From contig NBAZ01000003.1 of the NCBI GenBank assembly GCA_002794735.1, forward strand, positions 1,984,001-2,048,000: DNA of 64,000 bases, given 5' to 3'. A program made the position numbers and the translations under genes. Every line of letters begins with the position of its first letter. The first letter of the stretch is position 1. Below, one piece after another: positions 47,655 through 59,975 of this stretch. Source of the DNA: Pyrrhoderma lamaoense. Taxonomy: Eukaryota > Basidiomycota > Agaricomycetes > Hymenochaetales > Hymenochaetaceae. The notes beneath the pieces were generated by a model. The model had not been told where the DNA came from. It worked only from the letters and a program-made list of their open reading frames with translations, and made no database searches.

Positions 47655-50600
47655 CTACGTAATCTCAAGTCCATTCAAATGCTTCAAAGGCGGCCTCGAA
47701 AAATCAATCGAGTCATAACTCGGCGGAGGGACAACTCCCAAATACCCATCTTCTCCATCTTCTCCATCCCCATCGTCCCCAACGCCAACGTCATCATCCT
47801 CTTCTTCTGATGGCGGTGGTCGAGTATAGTAAGACGGCCGGGATCCTGCTGCTCCTGAGTATTCGTTCCGATTATATATTTCGTGTGCATGTACTTGCGA
47901 AGTAGCTGAAGAGGACCCACCACCACCACCACCAATGGAGTATACATTACTATTATATCCGTACCCATACCGCTCATCGTCCACAGACGAACCCTGCTGA
48001 TTCTGATGACTCGCAAACGTACTCCTATTCGGTGATCGCAATTGTAACGGAGTAGTAGTGGTACCACCACCATACACCACTTCCCAGAGCTCCCTACCAC
48101 CGAATAACCCGACGAAACGGCTCCAATCGAAGAAGTAGACGAAGCATGCCTCAACAGCCTCCTCTGGGATGGAGGCTCCGTATTCGAACGAAGAGGTACA
48201 GGTGCATACATATGTTGCGATGTCGACGACGGAGAGAAAAACGTCGTTCGAGTGGGTGATGGAGAGCGAGAAGGTGGTAACAGACCTGCTGCTGCTGATG
48301 GTGCATTGATAGATGGAGATGAAGAAGACCGAGGTGTACTATCGTATTCTCTCCTCTTCACGATCGATCGACGATGAACGGACATTAACAATGACTCCCC
48401 ATGTTCCCCACTTGTCCTCATATTACCACCACCACTTCCAGTATTACCGTTATTATTACCGTTCCCACCACTATGCGTATTATACGACGAATAGTTCTGA
48501 CTCTGACTCTGCGAATGGTTCGTATACGACGACGAAGAAGTGGCCTCCTCCGAAGACGATAAGGGAGAAATTAACGTAGCTCCGATACAGACCTCCTCAA
48601 AGGTCTCACAACACCAACACCGAACTCTCCCCAATCCGTACGATGACGACGACGTAGACGAACCAGGCCCGAGATCAAGTTCATCCAGCGAAGAGCCATA
48701 CTTTGATCGAAGAGAAGAAGAATTCGTCAAAGTATTCGAAGTAGTAGCAGTAGTCGAGTAAAAAGTGTTCGAACTAGTAGTAGATCCAACTCCGTTTCGG
48801 TCTAGCATCACATGTGCGTTTTGGTTAGGGTTCGAGTTCATAACCGAGTATGACGAAGAATCCTCCGATGCCGTCGGTCTTGATGATGATACTATCACGC
48901 TCGTGTTTGTATTCCCAGTTCGCGTAGCGCTTGACTGAGGGCTGTTCGATGAGCTAATGTTTGTCAAATTCGTAGGAAGACTCGGTACAGGTGGGATGTA
49001 CTCTTGAATAGGAGGTCCAGGAGGGCGAGGAAGAGGACGGTAAGGTCTCCTACCACCCCCACTACTGCTCATAGTAGACGATACCGCACTAAGAGGTGTA
49101 CTTGGCCCCGGCGAAGAATCATTTGAAGGCCCCCTACTCCTCCTCCAGCAAGACCGTTGCTGTCCATCTGAGACGCTTGGATCTTCGGAACAGGTGGGAA
49201 ACCAGCCGACTGCGATGGTTGTCGAGAGATGGGTGTCGGAGGTAGACTCTTAGTCGGTAACGGCCTTTGTGGTGGTGCAATATTAAGCGTAGGATTAGGC
49301 ACCGAGTCGGACGCACTTCGAGTTCTGGTATAGGTTGTTGTCTTTGTTGTTGTTGTACCATGCGGGTGAAATCTTGATCGTTCAAACACTTCGGAGGCTG
49401 TAGACGGCCCGAAGGTAGAGGAAGTCAGTTCACTAGATATCGGCGTGAAGTGTATCCCGTAGTTTTCTTCGTTAGTAGTAGCATTAACTGCTTCTACTGT
49501 CCGTTGAGACACCTCGCTTTCGGTCCCAATATGTGAAGTATCGTTCGATTCCCGTCTTATATCGAATATCGAATTTTCTTCTCCCTCTTCTTCTTCTTCT
49601 CTTCCCCTTCTCCGGTGTTTGAATCCACGAACCGTAAAGAAGAAGGTTGCCTTGGGATCGCGGGGCGATTCCAGGGTATTTTAACTGTAAGGACAGTACC
49701 AGGCGTACTAGGCTCATCTAACGATATAATCTCACTCGCATCCTCGTCCAGGTCAGCAACCGATCCAAAGCCTGATTTACCACCACCAACACCATGCGTA
49801 ATATCAACTACAGAGGAAGTTGTCGGACTACTAGGCCGTGATCCCATCTCGGACAATGGAACAAAAGGTTCAGTTTGCACTTCCATACGCCATTGTTGTA
49901 TTGATCCCTGAGCTCCGCGTCGGTATGTGGAACCGACCAAAGCAGACGTTGCAGATCCTGAAGAAAGCCATTCATCACGCTCCGCAATAAGGAGTAGCGC
50001 CGTTGTGATCACATAATCCAGTAAGAATATAGGAACCCCTTGATGTTCTGGTTGAGGACGTGTAGGATCCGGCTCGTATAATGTTTCGAATATTCGTATC
50101 CGAGGGGAGCGGCCAACACCGCAGGTTCAAGAGTTGCAATGAGTGCCTTTGCTTTCGCCGCGACCAACTTTTTTTTCGAAAGAGAAAAAAGAAAGAAGGT
50201 GCGAAAAGTTTAAAAAAAGTTCAAGGTTAATAATACATCCTATCCTCCGGAGAGAAGAAAAAAAATAGATGCGAGATCAAACGTGGACTTATACGTACCT
50301 TAAACAAAGAACCTGAGCGCTTCCACTTCAACGTGTGAGGGTAATACGGAATTGAAAATAGTCGTGAGCTATGCGAGTAAGAAAGTAAAGGCGTCAGCGG
50401 ATTTGTATGATTGACATCCAAATAATTTAAATGACATGTGTTACTGGGCGGGTAGAGTTGGGTAAAAAGTAATAGAAAAAAAAGACAAACTGCAAAAAAA
50501 AAAGAAAAATAGGGTTCGGATCTCCCAATTGTCGCTCACCTCGTCAGCTTCGTCCTCTTCAAAAAGTCTTCGACGTAGTACCGGCGGCCGTGCGCCATCT

Positions 50601-51252
50601 GTATCGTCGCGGGATTCTTTGGCGGAGTCTGCGCTCTGTCGTTCTCACTTCCCACGGCGACCGGGTTGTCTGAGACGATAGTGGACCAACATATTCTGCC
50701 GACATGAACAACACCTTGAATGCGATCTTCACGACTGATATTCGTCGTTGAGTTTCTCGTATCGGTCACGTACATCCGCTGTAAGCCGTCAAAGATAGTT
50801 GTGTCAAGGAAGGAGGTTGAGCCGAGAGTGAGTGTCAAGGACGGATCCCGATCGCGCTTGTCCTTTCTAGTGGACGTACTCGGACGAGGAGGTTGAGTAG
50901 GCGCAGGGGAGACTGTAGAGCATTGGTCGTCAACGAGCGTTGCGGTCTCCTCCTGTTGTGGCAGAGCAGGTAGATTTGAACACGACTTTGATCGGGAAGA
51001 AGAGGCAGTCAGAGGGTGAGCAGGATTGATATCAGAGCTTTTGCGAGAATTTGATCCTGAGCCTACGCCGACGATGCGGGAGAGAACAGCTTTAGCTTTT
51101 GGAGCAGGATTTGCAGTCAATGCATGGACGGCAGAAGTGAAGCTCTGCCTTCTGAATATAGAATTTGAACTTGAGGCATTATTTGAGTCCGGGGAGGTAG
51201 ACGAGTCGTTTTCAGGCAGTTGTATTGATACCTCTTTGGACTTGGTTCTCAT
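47655..51252 (-). CDS. Very large Ser-rich basidiomycete protein, unknown function
   Basis: Not recognised as a named family. Start ATG 51252 (MRTKSKEVSIQLPE). Exon 1 holds the most structured part: SFLDTTIFDGLQRMYVTDT, IQGVVHVGRICWSTIVSDN, MAHGRRYYVEDFLKRTKLT. After an intron (donor at 50535, acceptor about 50172) comes AKAKALIATLEPAVLAAP, IRIFETLYEPDPTRPQPEHQ, GVPIFLLDYVITTALLLIAE, a short hydrophobic helix. The rest is a long Ser/Thr/Pro/Gly-rich region with proline motifs (RPLPTKSLPPTP, RPYRPLPRPPGPP) and a C-terminal VPPPSYDSIDF (a PPSY motif of the kind bound by Rsp5-type WW domains), ending LNGLEIT. Four places need one extra base (G/C runs at 50104-50107, 49604-49607, 49130-49134, 48083-48085 on the plus strand); with these the ORFs merge into one protein of roughly 1,050 residues. 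The phase at the intron acceptor is not resolved. Confidence 0.6.
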
Positions 51253-51665
51253 GACCGACGGAGGCGTATGGAGGAGAGAAGGAGGAGGGCAAGAAGGGGA
51301 GGGGGGGAAGAGGGAGGAGGAGGGGAGATGGGCGGTGAGATTGAGTGGAGAGGGCTACGCGAGTCGCTAGTCGTACACAAACGGACTTTGTCTCTCAATG
51401 ATCAATTTCAAACCATCGCCCACGCTAATTCCAATCAGAACACGCACTGAGACTCTCCTCACTCACCTCACTCACTCGCCCACTCGCAAGTTATCAATTA
51501 TCTCCGTCGGAGGCGTGGAAATTGCTGACTCACTCACTTATCCCCATCTATAATATTGTGACTGCATCTCACTCGCCTGTGACCTCTCGTTTTCCTGTCG
51601 ACGCGTCTCTCTCCATTCTCTCTTCTCTTTAACGCTTTCATTACAACCACCCCCTTCGCTCACTA
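51253..51665. promoter_or_regulatory. Divergent promoter region, Ser-rich gene and CHZ1
   Basis: 413 bp between the two outward-facing start codons. The plus strand is purine-rich at 51265-51330 and carries repeated CTCACTCAC-type units at 51450-51550, typical of a pyrimidine-rich fungal leader. Confidence 0.45.
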
Positions 51666-52001
51666 ATGTCCGCTAAAGACGCAACAAACTCGTACGTACA
51701 AATCGCCCCCTCCAACTCTTTTACATAAATGCACTTTAGAGTTAAGCCTACTTGACTGACTTTCTTCAATCTTTCCCTGTCAATCTCCCTTCCCACTAAC
51801 AGTAGTAACGAGACCACAAAGCCTACCGCTGTAGCAATGACAGAAACAGCTAGTACGGATAAAGGAAAGGGTAAACGCACCGCCGCAGACGCCGAGCTAG
51901 AAGAACAAGAAGCTTCGCGCGCCAAAACTAAAGAAAGAGCATCGGATGAGAAGGAGAGCGAAGAGAAGGATGATGATGAAGTAGAGGTGAAGGAAGACGA
52001 T

Positions 52002-52032
<31 letters not shown>

Positions 52033-52657
52033 AAGCTGAAGGAGAAGACGACGATGATGACGAAGACGTGAGTGAATTGATTTGGCTTCTCCCTCTGACT
52101 CCCCCACTGATCTTCTTCTCTTCTTCCTCAAACTAACTCTAATTTCCAACATACTCCCTACACGCGAAAACACACATCTTCACTTACTCAATACGTCCAC
52201 GCTCACACACGCATACAAACAACAACAACAACAACAACAACATGTACACGTTACACGTACAACCCGACAAAACAAAACAAAACCTGGGTTTGTTACCACC
52301 GATACCGATACCGATGAAACCTCGCATGGTATCAACTCTAAATCTCACTTTTACGTCTCCCCTCTCCCCCCTTTTCGCTTACCGCCCGCCAATCACCACA
52401 CAATTAAACTCCCCGCCCCCAACTCGCAACCATCTCCGTCTATCCCCACCCACCCAAACAAATTAACAATCAATCAATCCATCAAATAAATGAACAAACA
52501 TGGAAAATAACAACAGCCCGAAGAAAGCTTCGAAGAGATAGACCCAAGCGTGATCAAACCCAGACGCACCCGCGGCGTAAAAGTAGACTACACCTCCCCA
52601 GAAGCTCTCGCCAAAGCAGGACTTAAACAACAAGCCGATGGTGATGACGACGAATGA
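51666..52657 (+). CDS. CHZ1: Histone chaperone Chz1 (H2A.Z-H2B)
   Basis: Chz1 escorts H2A.Z-H2B dimers for deposition by SWR1. Exons 51666-51691, 51803-52067 and 52517-52657 give 143 residues: MSAKDATNS, a Lys/Ala/Glu-rich part, two acidic runs (EVEVKEDDDDDDDDDDDEE and EGEDDDDDED), then the CHZ motif FEEIDPSVIKPRRTRGVKVD followed by YTSPEALAKAGLKQ and DGDDDE, stop 52655-52657. The CHZ motif after an acidic tract is diagnostic (family consensus EID.S.I.PRRTRGK.IDY). The second intron is 449 nt, long for this window, and contains an AAC repeat. Frames are intact. Confidence 0.88.
52218..52241 (+). repeat. (AAC)8 microsatellite in CHZ1 intron 2
   Basis: A run of eight AAC triplets within the long intron. 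Confidence 0.9.
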
Positions 52658-53725
52658 AAATCAGGATGATGATGATGGAAACGAGTGAAATCTCTTTCTT
52701 TAAAAAAAAGGTCTACATATATGCGTACTATATGTTATATGTGTATGTATACAGAATAACCCTTTTTTCTTTCTTTTGTAACCCCCCCCCCCCAAGACTC
52801 CCATCTACGTATACTTATACTTTTTATGTCATTGCTACCAAGTGTTGACTATCTTGTCACTTTTATTTTCCCTCCGCCAATGTAGCTAATAGCAAACCGA
52901 TAATTCAAAATCAAAGTCTGTCATCAACAACTTGAACAAGTACTAGTGTTCTTTTGTTCAATCATTTCGGTCCTAATTAACATCTAATTTCTTGGATGGG
53001 CTGTATGACTAAGCACATCGACGCACCTTTTTATTTTATTTTTGAACATCTCTCAGTCACACCAAACAAAGATATTACAGTGTAAAAAACCAAACCCCAT
53101 CTCCCTCCCACACGGATCATATTATTCAACAGTCATCCAAGTCCTCTCTATCTACTTTCCAAAAAGAAACAATATCCAAATCCCAAGATGATTATCTAGA
53201 TACTTTACGCCTATCCATATCCATCCTGCTATGAAAGCCTCACCGAGCGCTCACCAGTCTAATCAAGGTCAAAGCTCCTCATCAACCCAAAAGGGGAGAG
53301 AAACAAGAACCCAAAAAGAGATTAAACCAGGAGCTGCGTCAGAGGGCTCCAAAGCGAACAGAAAGAATATAAGAAAACAAAAACGTAAAGGGGAAAGAAT
53401 AAAACTCGTCTCTGGAAAACAGAAAAGTGGAATGAAAGATCACTGATCGAAAAACAGACCCGTCATGATCAGAAGGATAAGGAAAGGTTCAAATAAAAAT
53501 AGTGGGGATATGCAGGAGAGTAGTAAGAAACCGGGTCCGAGCTATAACGAAACAAGAGAGAAAGAAGTAGAAAAAAGTGGAGAGATTATTGAACTAGAGG
53601 AATCAGCTATATAATGAAATCGAAAAAGAAAAATCCGCGGAAGTGATACAATTACGAGTAAGGAATATTTTGACACAGTTATAAGAAAAGGAGTGCGTCT
53701 GTATGCGCCCATCCCTCTTATTATT
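52658..53725. other. Convergent intergenic region between CHZ1 and the bZIP gene
   Basis: It holds both 3' flanks. A Lys/Ser-rich ORF at 53231-53446 is present but lies in the likely 3' untranslated region of the bZIP gene and has no domain. Confidence 0.5.
52782..52793 (+). repeat. Poly-C run of 12
   Basis: The longest G/C homopolymer in the window, in the 3' flank of CHZ1. In view of the apparent under-calling elsewhere its length is uncertain. Confidence 0.85.
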
Positions 53726-54839
53726 TTAAAATACACCCACTCCGGATGATGTAGGTGCAACGTCATTGATAAAATTCCACCCGCCACACAAGTCAAGATC
53801 GAGACCTGTGCTCGAATCACCTTCCTCGGAAGATTGAATAATCGGTAACATGTCCAAGATCCTCTGCATCTCCACACCAGTCTCCCACTCGGATACAGCC
53901 TCTGCCTGCTGCCCTATCATCGACGTTTCGCCGGAGGCGCACGGGTTATAGGGTACAACGGGTTCTTTGAGTTGAGTATCAGGCAGGGCCGTCTGCGTGA
54001 GGACCGGGGAAGCCTTGAAAATTTCGCGGATCCACGCATCCACAGCGGCATCATCAACATCCGGCGACGTCGAGTCGGCTCCTGGAGTCGGCGCAAACTC
54101 AACCTCGGTAGGGAATGCATGATCGGATTCCGGCGAAGCAGATTGGAACTGAGCCATAGTGAGTCCACCCGCTGCAGGGGCGTCTCGGGGGGATTGCCGG
54201 GACGCTCGCCACCCGTGCTAAGTGGCAAGTTGACTCTGACTCATCTGCTTCTAGATTCATGCTTGATGAAGAAATGGTAGGTGAAGGTGTGATTGGAAGG
54301 ACAGGTGAGGATGGGACAAGGACGGGGTAAGAAGTAGTAGTGTTTGAAGACGTTGGTTCGGTAGTGGAGGGTGAAGAGGAAGAGGTTGTAGAGGAATCTG
54401 ATGATAAGTTTGACAACCCCTGGGCTGCGAGAACCTTCATCACGGTTTCCCAGCCCTTCTCTAACGACTTTATGCGTTCCTTAAGCTCAGCGTTCTCACG
54501 TTCGCGCTCTTTATCCTGTTCAGATGCGGTTTCTTTACTGCGGTGAAGATCTGAAAGGGTGACACCAGCGCGGAGCTGGCGATTCTCTTCTTCAAGTTCA
54601 GCAACACGACGTTCAAGGGCACTGAATTGGGCCTTGCGTCTGTCGCGAGAGTTCTGAGCAGCGATACGGTTTCTATGGGCGCGTTGTTCTTTTCGTTCCT
54701 CAGTGGTCATTTCTGTTCTCTGTCTCTTACGAGAAGGACCTGCGACGCTGTCTGAGGGAGAGTGTGCGCTTGAATCTGACATTGGTGAGGGTAAGGAAAG
54801 GTTTGAAGGGTTGACGAATGAGGTAGACTTGGAGGTCAT
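53726..54839 (-). CDS. HAC1: HAC1/XBP1/Cib1-type bZIP regulator of the unfolded protein response
   Basis: The transcription factor expected to act downstream of the ER sensor IRE1. Start ATG 54839 (MTSKSTSFVNPSNLSLP). Basic region and zipper: RKRQRTEMTTEERKEQRAHR, NRIAAQNSRDRRKAQFSALE, RRVAELEEENRQLRAG, closely XBP1/Cib1-like (AAQNSRDRRKA), followed by a second helix up to WETVMKVLAAQGL and a Ser/Thr/Pro region. The first frame runs on to a stop after SCIPYRG (about 54099), giving a 246-residue unspliced product. A second frame (MAQFQSASPE to SSGVGVF, stop 53726) is acidic and looks like an activation domain. Removing the 43 nt 54217-54175, flanked by two IRE1-type hairpins, joins HLA to AAGGLTMAQFQ and gives 356 residues. 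The ordinary GT-AG option at the same place (41 nt) enters the wrong frame. Head-to-head with HMT1. Confidence 0.87.
54166..54182 (-). promoter_or_regulatory. Candidate 3' IRE1 hairpin in the bZIP mRNA
   Basis: On the minus strand CGCCC pairs with GGGUG (one G-U pair) around the 7-nt loop CUGCAGC, the consensus CNG^CNGN and the same loop as in animal XBP1. The proposed cut is CUG^CAGC, between 54175 and 54174. Confidence 0.7.
54175..54217 (-). other. Predicted 43-nt non-spliceosomal intron
   Basis: The segment starts CACGGG and ends CCCCTG, so it lacks GT-AG borders. Excision changes frame by one and makes codons TTA GCA GCG GGT continuous with the downstream 143-codon ORF. The six-C run inside it may be mis-sized, but that would not change the spliced frame. 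Confidence 0.6.
54208..54226 (-). promoter_or_regulatory. Candidate 5' IRE1 hairpin in the bZIP mRNA
   Basis: On the minus strand GCCACU pairs with GGUGGC (six pairs, last one U-G), closing the 7-nt loop UAGCACG. The proposed cut is after the third loop base (UAG^CACG). The loop differs from the CNG^CNGN consensus at positions 1 and 6. Confidence 0.55.
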
Positions 54840-55513
54840 GAGTATGTCGTGTAACTGAGTAAGTCGTACGTGTTCAGAGAAGGGACAAAAGGAATGACTT
54901 GTCTATAAAAGACGACAGAGAGAGGAGAAGGTGGAGGATATACGTGGCGAGGTGACGGTAAAGGTAAAGAGCAGGTCTATTGACGTGGCATCCTTCCCTA
55001 TGCTACTTCAGTCGGAGATCGAAATTTGGTGGCACCGCCTTCGTGGAACTGCCAGGCACTGCCAGCATTTTACCAGCATTTTATCCTTATTTCACTGTTT
55101 ATTTCTACGAATATACGTATGATCTAACAGGAACAGCAACAAAATATGACTTCTTATCATATTCACTAACTTTATTTCCATGTTTCCTATCACACGAGCC
55201 CAGTCTTTCTCCGAAAAGTTCTGTCCAGACAGTATATATTGATGATATTTTTGTCAGTTGTTTGATTAGATTGATTATTAGCAGCAACTAAACAAGGCAC
55301 GAATTGATATTTGACCCCGACATAAATGTGAATGAGTATGTATCCAGGGATTGATCAATAGTGAATCAGCAGAAAATCTCAAAATTGACCAGCCAAAATT
55401 TCTCTTTCGGGATCGACGCGCGTTTTGGTCGTCGAGGCTCTTCCCTCCTCTCCCCCCTTCTCCCTTTTACAAAAACTCTTTTTTTTCTACTTTTCTTTTT
55501 TTCTCTAAAAAAC
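54840..55513. promoter_or_regulatory. Divergent region between the bZIP gene and HMT1
   Basis: 674 bp between two outward-facing starts. It ends in a pyrimidine-rich leader (55445-55510) directly before the HMT1 ATG, as is common for highly expressed fungal genes. No specific element (for example a UPR element) was identified. Confidence 0.45.
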
Positions 55514-57163
<1,650 letters not shown>

Positions 57164-57708
57164 AATAACTGGTACACTACTGCATTGTCTATATGTATCT
57201 TTACTGCATATTTTCTTGTGAATTCATTTTTCTGCCTGCACGCAACGCTCTCTCTACTCTTTCCAAAAAATTGCTTATTGCAATTATGAATCATACAGGT
57301 ACTGAATGCCAACGCTACTAATATATTTGTTTCGTTATAAGAGTCTCTTCTTTTCATCTTTATGCTCTTTACACTCGTGTCAACCCATCAACTACTCGGC
57401 TTGCTTGCTTTCTTTGTCTCTCTGTCTCCCTCTCCTTGTTCTGTTTTTATAGGTGGTGACAACTACTTCTTTATAAAATTTCTCAATCTCTTGGCCCCCT
57501 TACATAAACCACCCATCGTCTTGTATCCTCCACACCTGGTTATTTGTTCATTGTATGGGATATCCTTAGCATGCGGAACGGTTCGTCGGAGAAAAAGGGG
57601 ACTTTCGTACCTTCGTCTTATATCCATCAGGAAGAATCGAAAGCTAAGAGATAAGAATAAAGACAACAAAGTTCTACATAGTATCTTTGCTATTACTTGT
57701 TTCGTCTC
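57164..57708. other. Convergent intergenic region, HMT1 and aldo-keto reductase
   Basis: A plus-strand ORF of 127 codons (57362-57745) is hydrophobic and then basic, runs into the end of the reductase gene, and has no family resemblance; not called. Confidence 0.5.
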
Positions 57709-58876
57709 CTACTTGAAGAGTAGATTCTTCAAAGTCTCGACGTGATTTGTCCCTTTACAATTCGAAAAGTCGATATCTTGCACTTCTATATCGTCTTTCA
57801 TATGTTTCTCGTTTTGAGTTCCTGTGAGGGGTGTTATTCCGTTTAGTTGGGCGATGCGAAAGACGATCTGTTCGGGTGTATGATGGAGTTCGTTGGCTAA
57901 GTTTAATACGGAGGCATGTTTAAGCAAACTGGGTGAACCGGTTAACGTCCAGAATGATCTATGACAAACAGTTATGAGTAGTTATATTCATTTTTCGTTA
58001 TATGCAACCGACAAAAGTTGATGTATGAAAAAACGTTTATACTCACTGATACATGATCCCATTCGATTTACAATACGCAACGACATCCTTATCCCATCCA
58101 TTCCTCTCATACCACCTATTCTGTACGACCTGTACTGGCCGATAAGCAGAGAGCGCAACCAGAACCTCGACATCATACGTATTGCTCACTCCAATCATAC
58201 GTACAATCCCAGCATCCTGAGCCGCACACAGCTCTTTCCAAGCTTCCAAGGTACCGGTAAGAGTGGATAACGGACTATGGAGGACAAAACTGTCTAAGTA
58301 AGTTGTGTGTAGGTTCTTTAAGGATGTTGCTAGTGAGGCGCGAACTTGGTCTGGTATAGGTAAGGAGGGGTCGTAAGGTAGTGGTTTGCGAGGATCCTGT
58401 CCTTGAATGGGAGTATATCTAATAATGAAGTTACTCTTACTATGACCTAGGGTTCTCAAATAGTGAAGGGGATGCACATACTTTGTTTGAATCCATAAAT
58501 CCTCACGCTTCACTCCGTGCCGGTCGCAGAGAACTTGAAGAGCTTCCCCAACAAGGTCTTCTCTAGCCCACATGTTAATCAAAAACTTTTAAAGTATAAG
58601 AATTAAATGCCAGGACAACATACCTATAATGTTTCGGTTGACAAGCTGACAAACAGACTCTGAGCTTATGACTGAATGCAACTGGTTTTCTCTTTTTTTT
58701 TCTTACCTGTATCGATAGCTCTAGGCCCTTGAAGTACTGCAGCTACTACTAGATCTTTGGTTGCCTCTTTTTTCCTTTTGTGTAAAGGTTAATATAATCC
58801 AAATGGTGGGACTTCAATATGATGGATTCACAAACCATGCAGTACCATAGATAATTCTAGGTAACGCTTGAGTCAT
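57709..58876 (-). CDS. Aldo-keto reductase
   Basis: NADPH-dependent carbonyl reductase of the aldo-keto reductase superfamily, presumably cytosolic; substrate unknown. Start ATG 58876 (MTQALPRIIYGTAW), then after introns KKEATKDLVVAAVLQGPRAI, DTACQPKHY joined to REDLVGEALQVLC, REDLWIQTKYVHP, LDSFVLHSPLSTLTG, IVRMIGVSNTYDVEVL, VVQNRWYERNGWDKDVVAYC, SNGIMYQ, SFWTLTGSPSLLK, PEQIVFRIAQLNGITPLTGT, ending ETLKNLLFK with stop 57709-57711. The catalytic tetrad is visible: Asp in AIDTA, Tyr in KHYRED, Lys in QTKY, His in VLHSP. About 290 residues, five or more exons, frame intact. Head-to-head (259 bp) with the RRM-like gene. Confidence 0.9.
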
Positions 58877-59135
58877 TACTTGTCCGTTAATCAGTCCTAG
58901 CGTATTTATTGATAATCAACGCAGGTAGTCACGACAAATCCCCGCTACTCGGGCTATTGCGTCATCAGCTAACTTTACCCAAGGAGGTTTAATAGTAAAC
59001 TTGAACAAACAATATGAAACATACACACAACACTTTCTAGATTTGGATAACAGTTCCGAACTTAAACATTGACAATCATCTTGAATGAATCTTCAATCTC
59101 TCCCTCTCTCCTCCAAGCACTGCTGACCAATCCGA
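58877..59135. promoter_or_regulatory. 259-bp divergent promoter region
   Basis: The interval between the outward-facing starts of the aldo-keto reductase and the RRM-like gene. Confidence 0.4.
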
Positions 59136-59975
59136 ATGAACGATCTCATCCAAAATGTCGTAATAATTGATAGTTCAAGAACACTATCCCAATCAGATGT
59201 ACACTGTCTACTTTCCAATTGTGGGGAAATGTAATTAAGTTCATACATCTAAACTTTATTTTTTTTGTCATCTATAAATTCTAATCTGAAATTTAACCCC
59301 TATAACTCGTATTTATCGATTCTAATTCTACATTAAAATCGCAGAACTGGAATTTATCCATATTCTCCACAAGCGAGCACTTTAAGAGATTTCCCAGGAC
59401 TATCAAATCTCTTTGTCGAATTTACAGAATCGGAAGCTGCTAAGAGCGCTTGTCGCTTTCACCATCTCCGCAAAGAAATTCAAATCGACTTATTAGCGGA
59501 TAATTTGGGACTCTACGATGCATTCCTCTCTGTACGCCGAAATCAAGTTCAAACACTTGAAAGGATCCATCGCGTAAGGCCAATGAAGAAAGTAGAGAAG
59601 TCATACCATCGGGTGATTGTCGTTCGTTGCGCCTCAACCATAGACGAATCTACCATTCATACGGCGTATTCATCATGTGGAAAGATGTAAGAATTACAAG
59701 TTCTTTATCACTCATATACGCAAGGGGTTGTCAGTTGACATTTTTTGGGGCCAAAATTTAGTGAATCTATTTTAGAAGACAAACCCATAGGGAAAAAGCA
59801 AAGAAGATTCTTTGTCAGATTCGAACATGCTGAAGGTGTCTCGTCTTCGCTAAGGGAATCTTTTCCGGGTTTCACAGCGACTAGACTCAGCAGTCAATTA
59901 GACCTGGTCCCAAGATATAGGAAGTTAACGAGGGGTGCCAATACTAGCGAGCGTCTCCGTACAATGGCACCCTAG
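59136..59975 (+). CDS. Protein with two RRM-like modules, function unknown
   Basis: Start ATG 59136 (MNDLIQNVVIIDSSRTLS). Two units of the same layout: beta-strand VVIIDSS, helix TLSQSDVHCLLSNCGEI, later LSNLFVEFTESEAAKSAC; and RVIVVRCAS, TIDESTIHTAYSSCGKI, later RFFVRFEHAEGVSSSL. Each looks like an RRM with RNP2 first and RNP1 after, though the RNP1 strands lack the usual aromatic triplet. Between them is a charged helical linker (LRKEIQIDLLADNLGLYDAF, VRRNQVQTLERIHRVRP). Introns: about 59230-59345 and 59689-59760, the second ending tttag so that KI joins ESILEDKPIGKKQRR. It ends LRTMAP, stop 59973-59975, about 210 residues. RNA binding is inferred from the fold pattern only. Confidence 0.65.

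Noticed and set aside
53231..53446. Lys/Ser-rich 71-codon plus-strand ORF
   Set aside because: Lies in the likely 3' flank of two convergent genes and has no domain.
53917..54228. Arg-rich 103-codon minus-strand frame overlapping the bZIP gene
   Set aside because: It would be reached by the GT-AG option at the IRE1 site, but its composition is that of a shadow of the acidic ORF.
57362..57745. 127-codon plus-strand ORF
   Set aside because: It overlaps the 3' end of the aldo-keto reductase on the opposite strand and matches nothing.
59689..59745. Apparent frameshift in the RRM-like gene around the T6G4 run
   Set aside because: Using the later acceptor at 59760 gives a clean in-frame join, so no missing base is needed.
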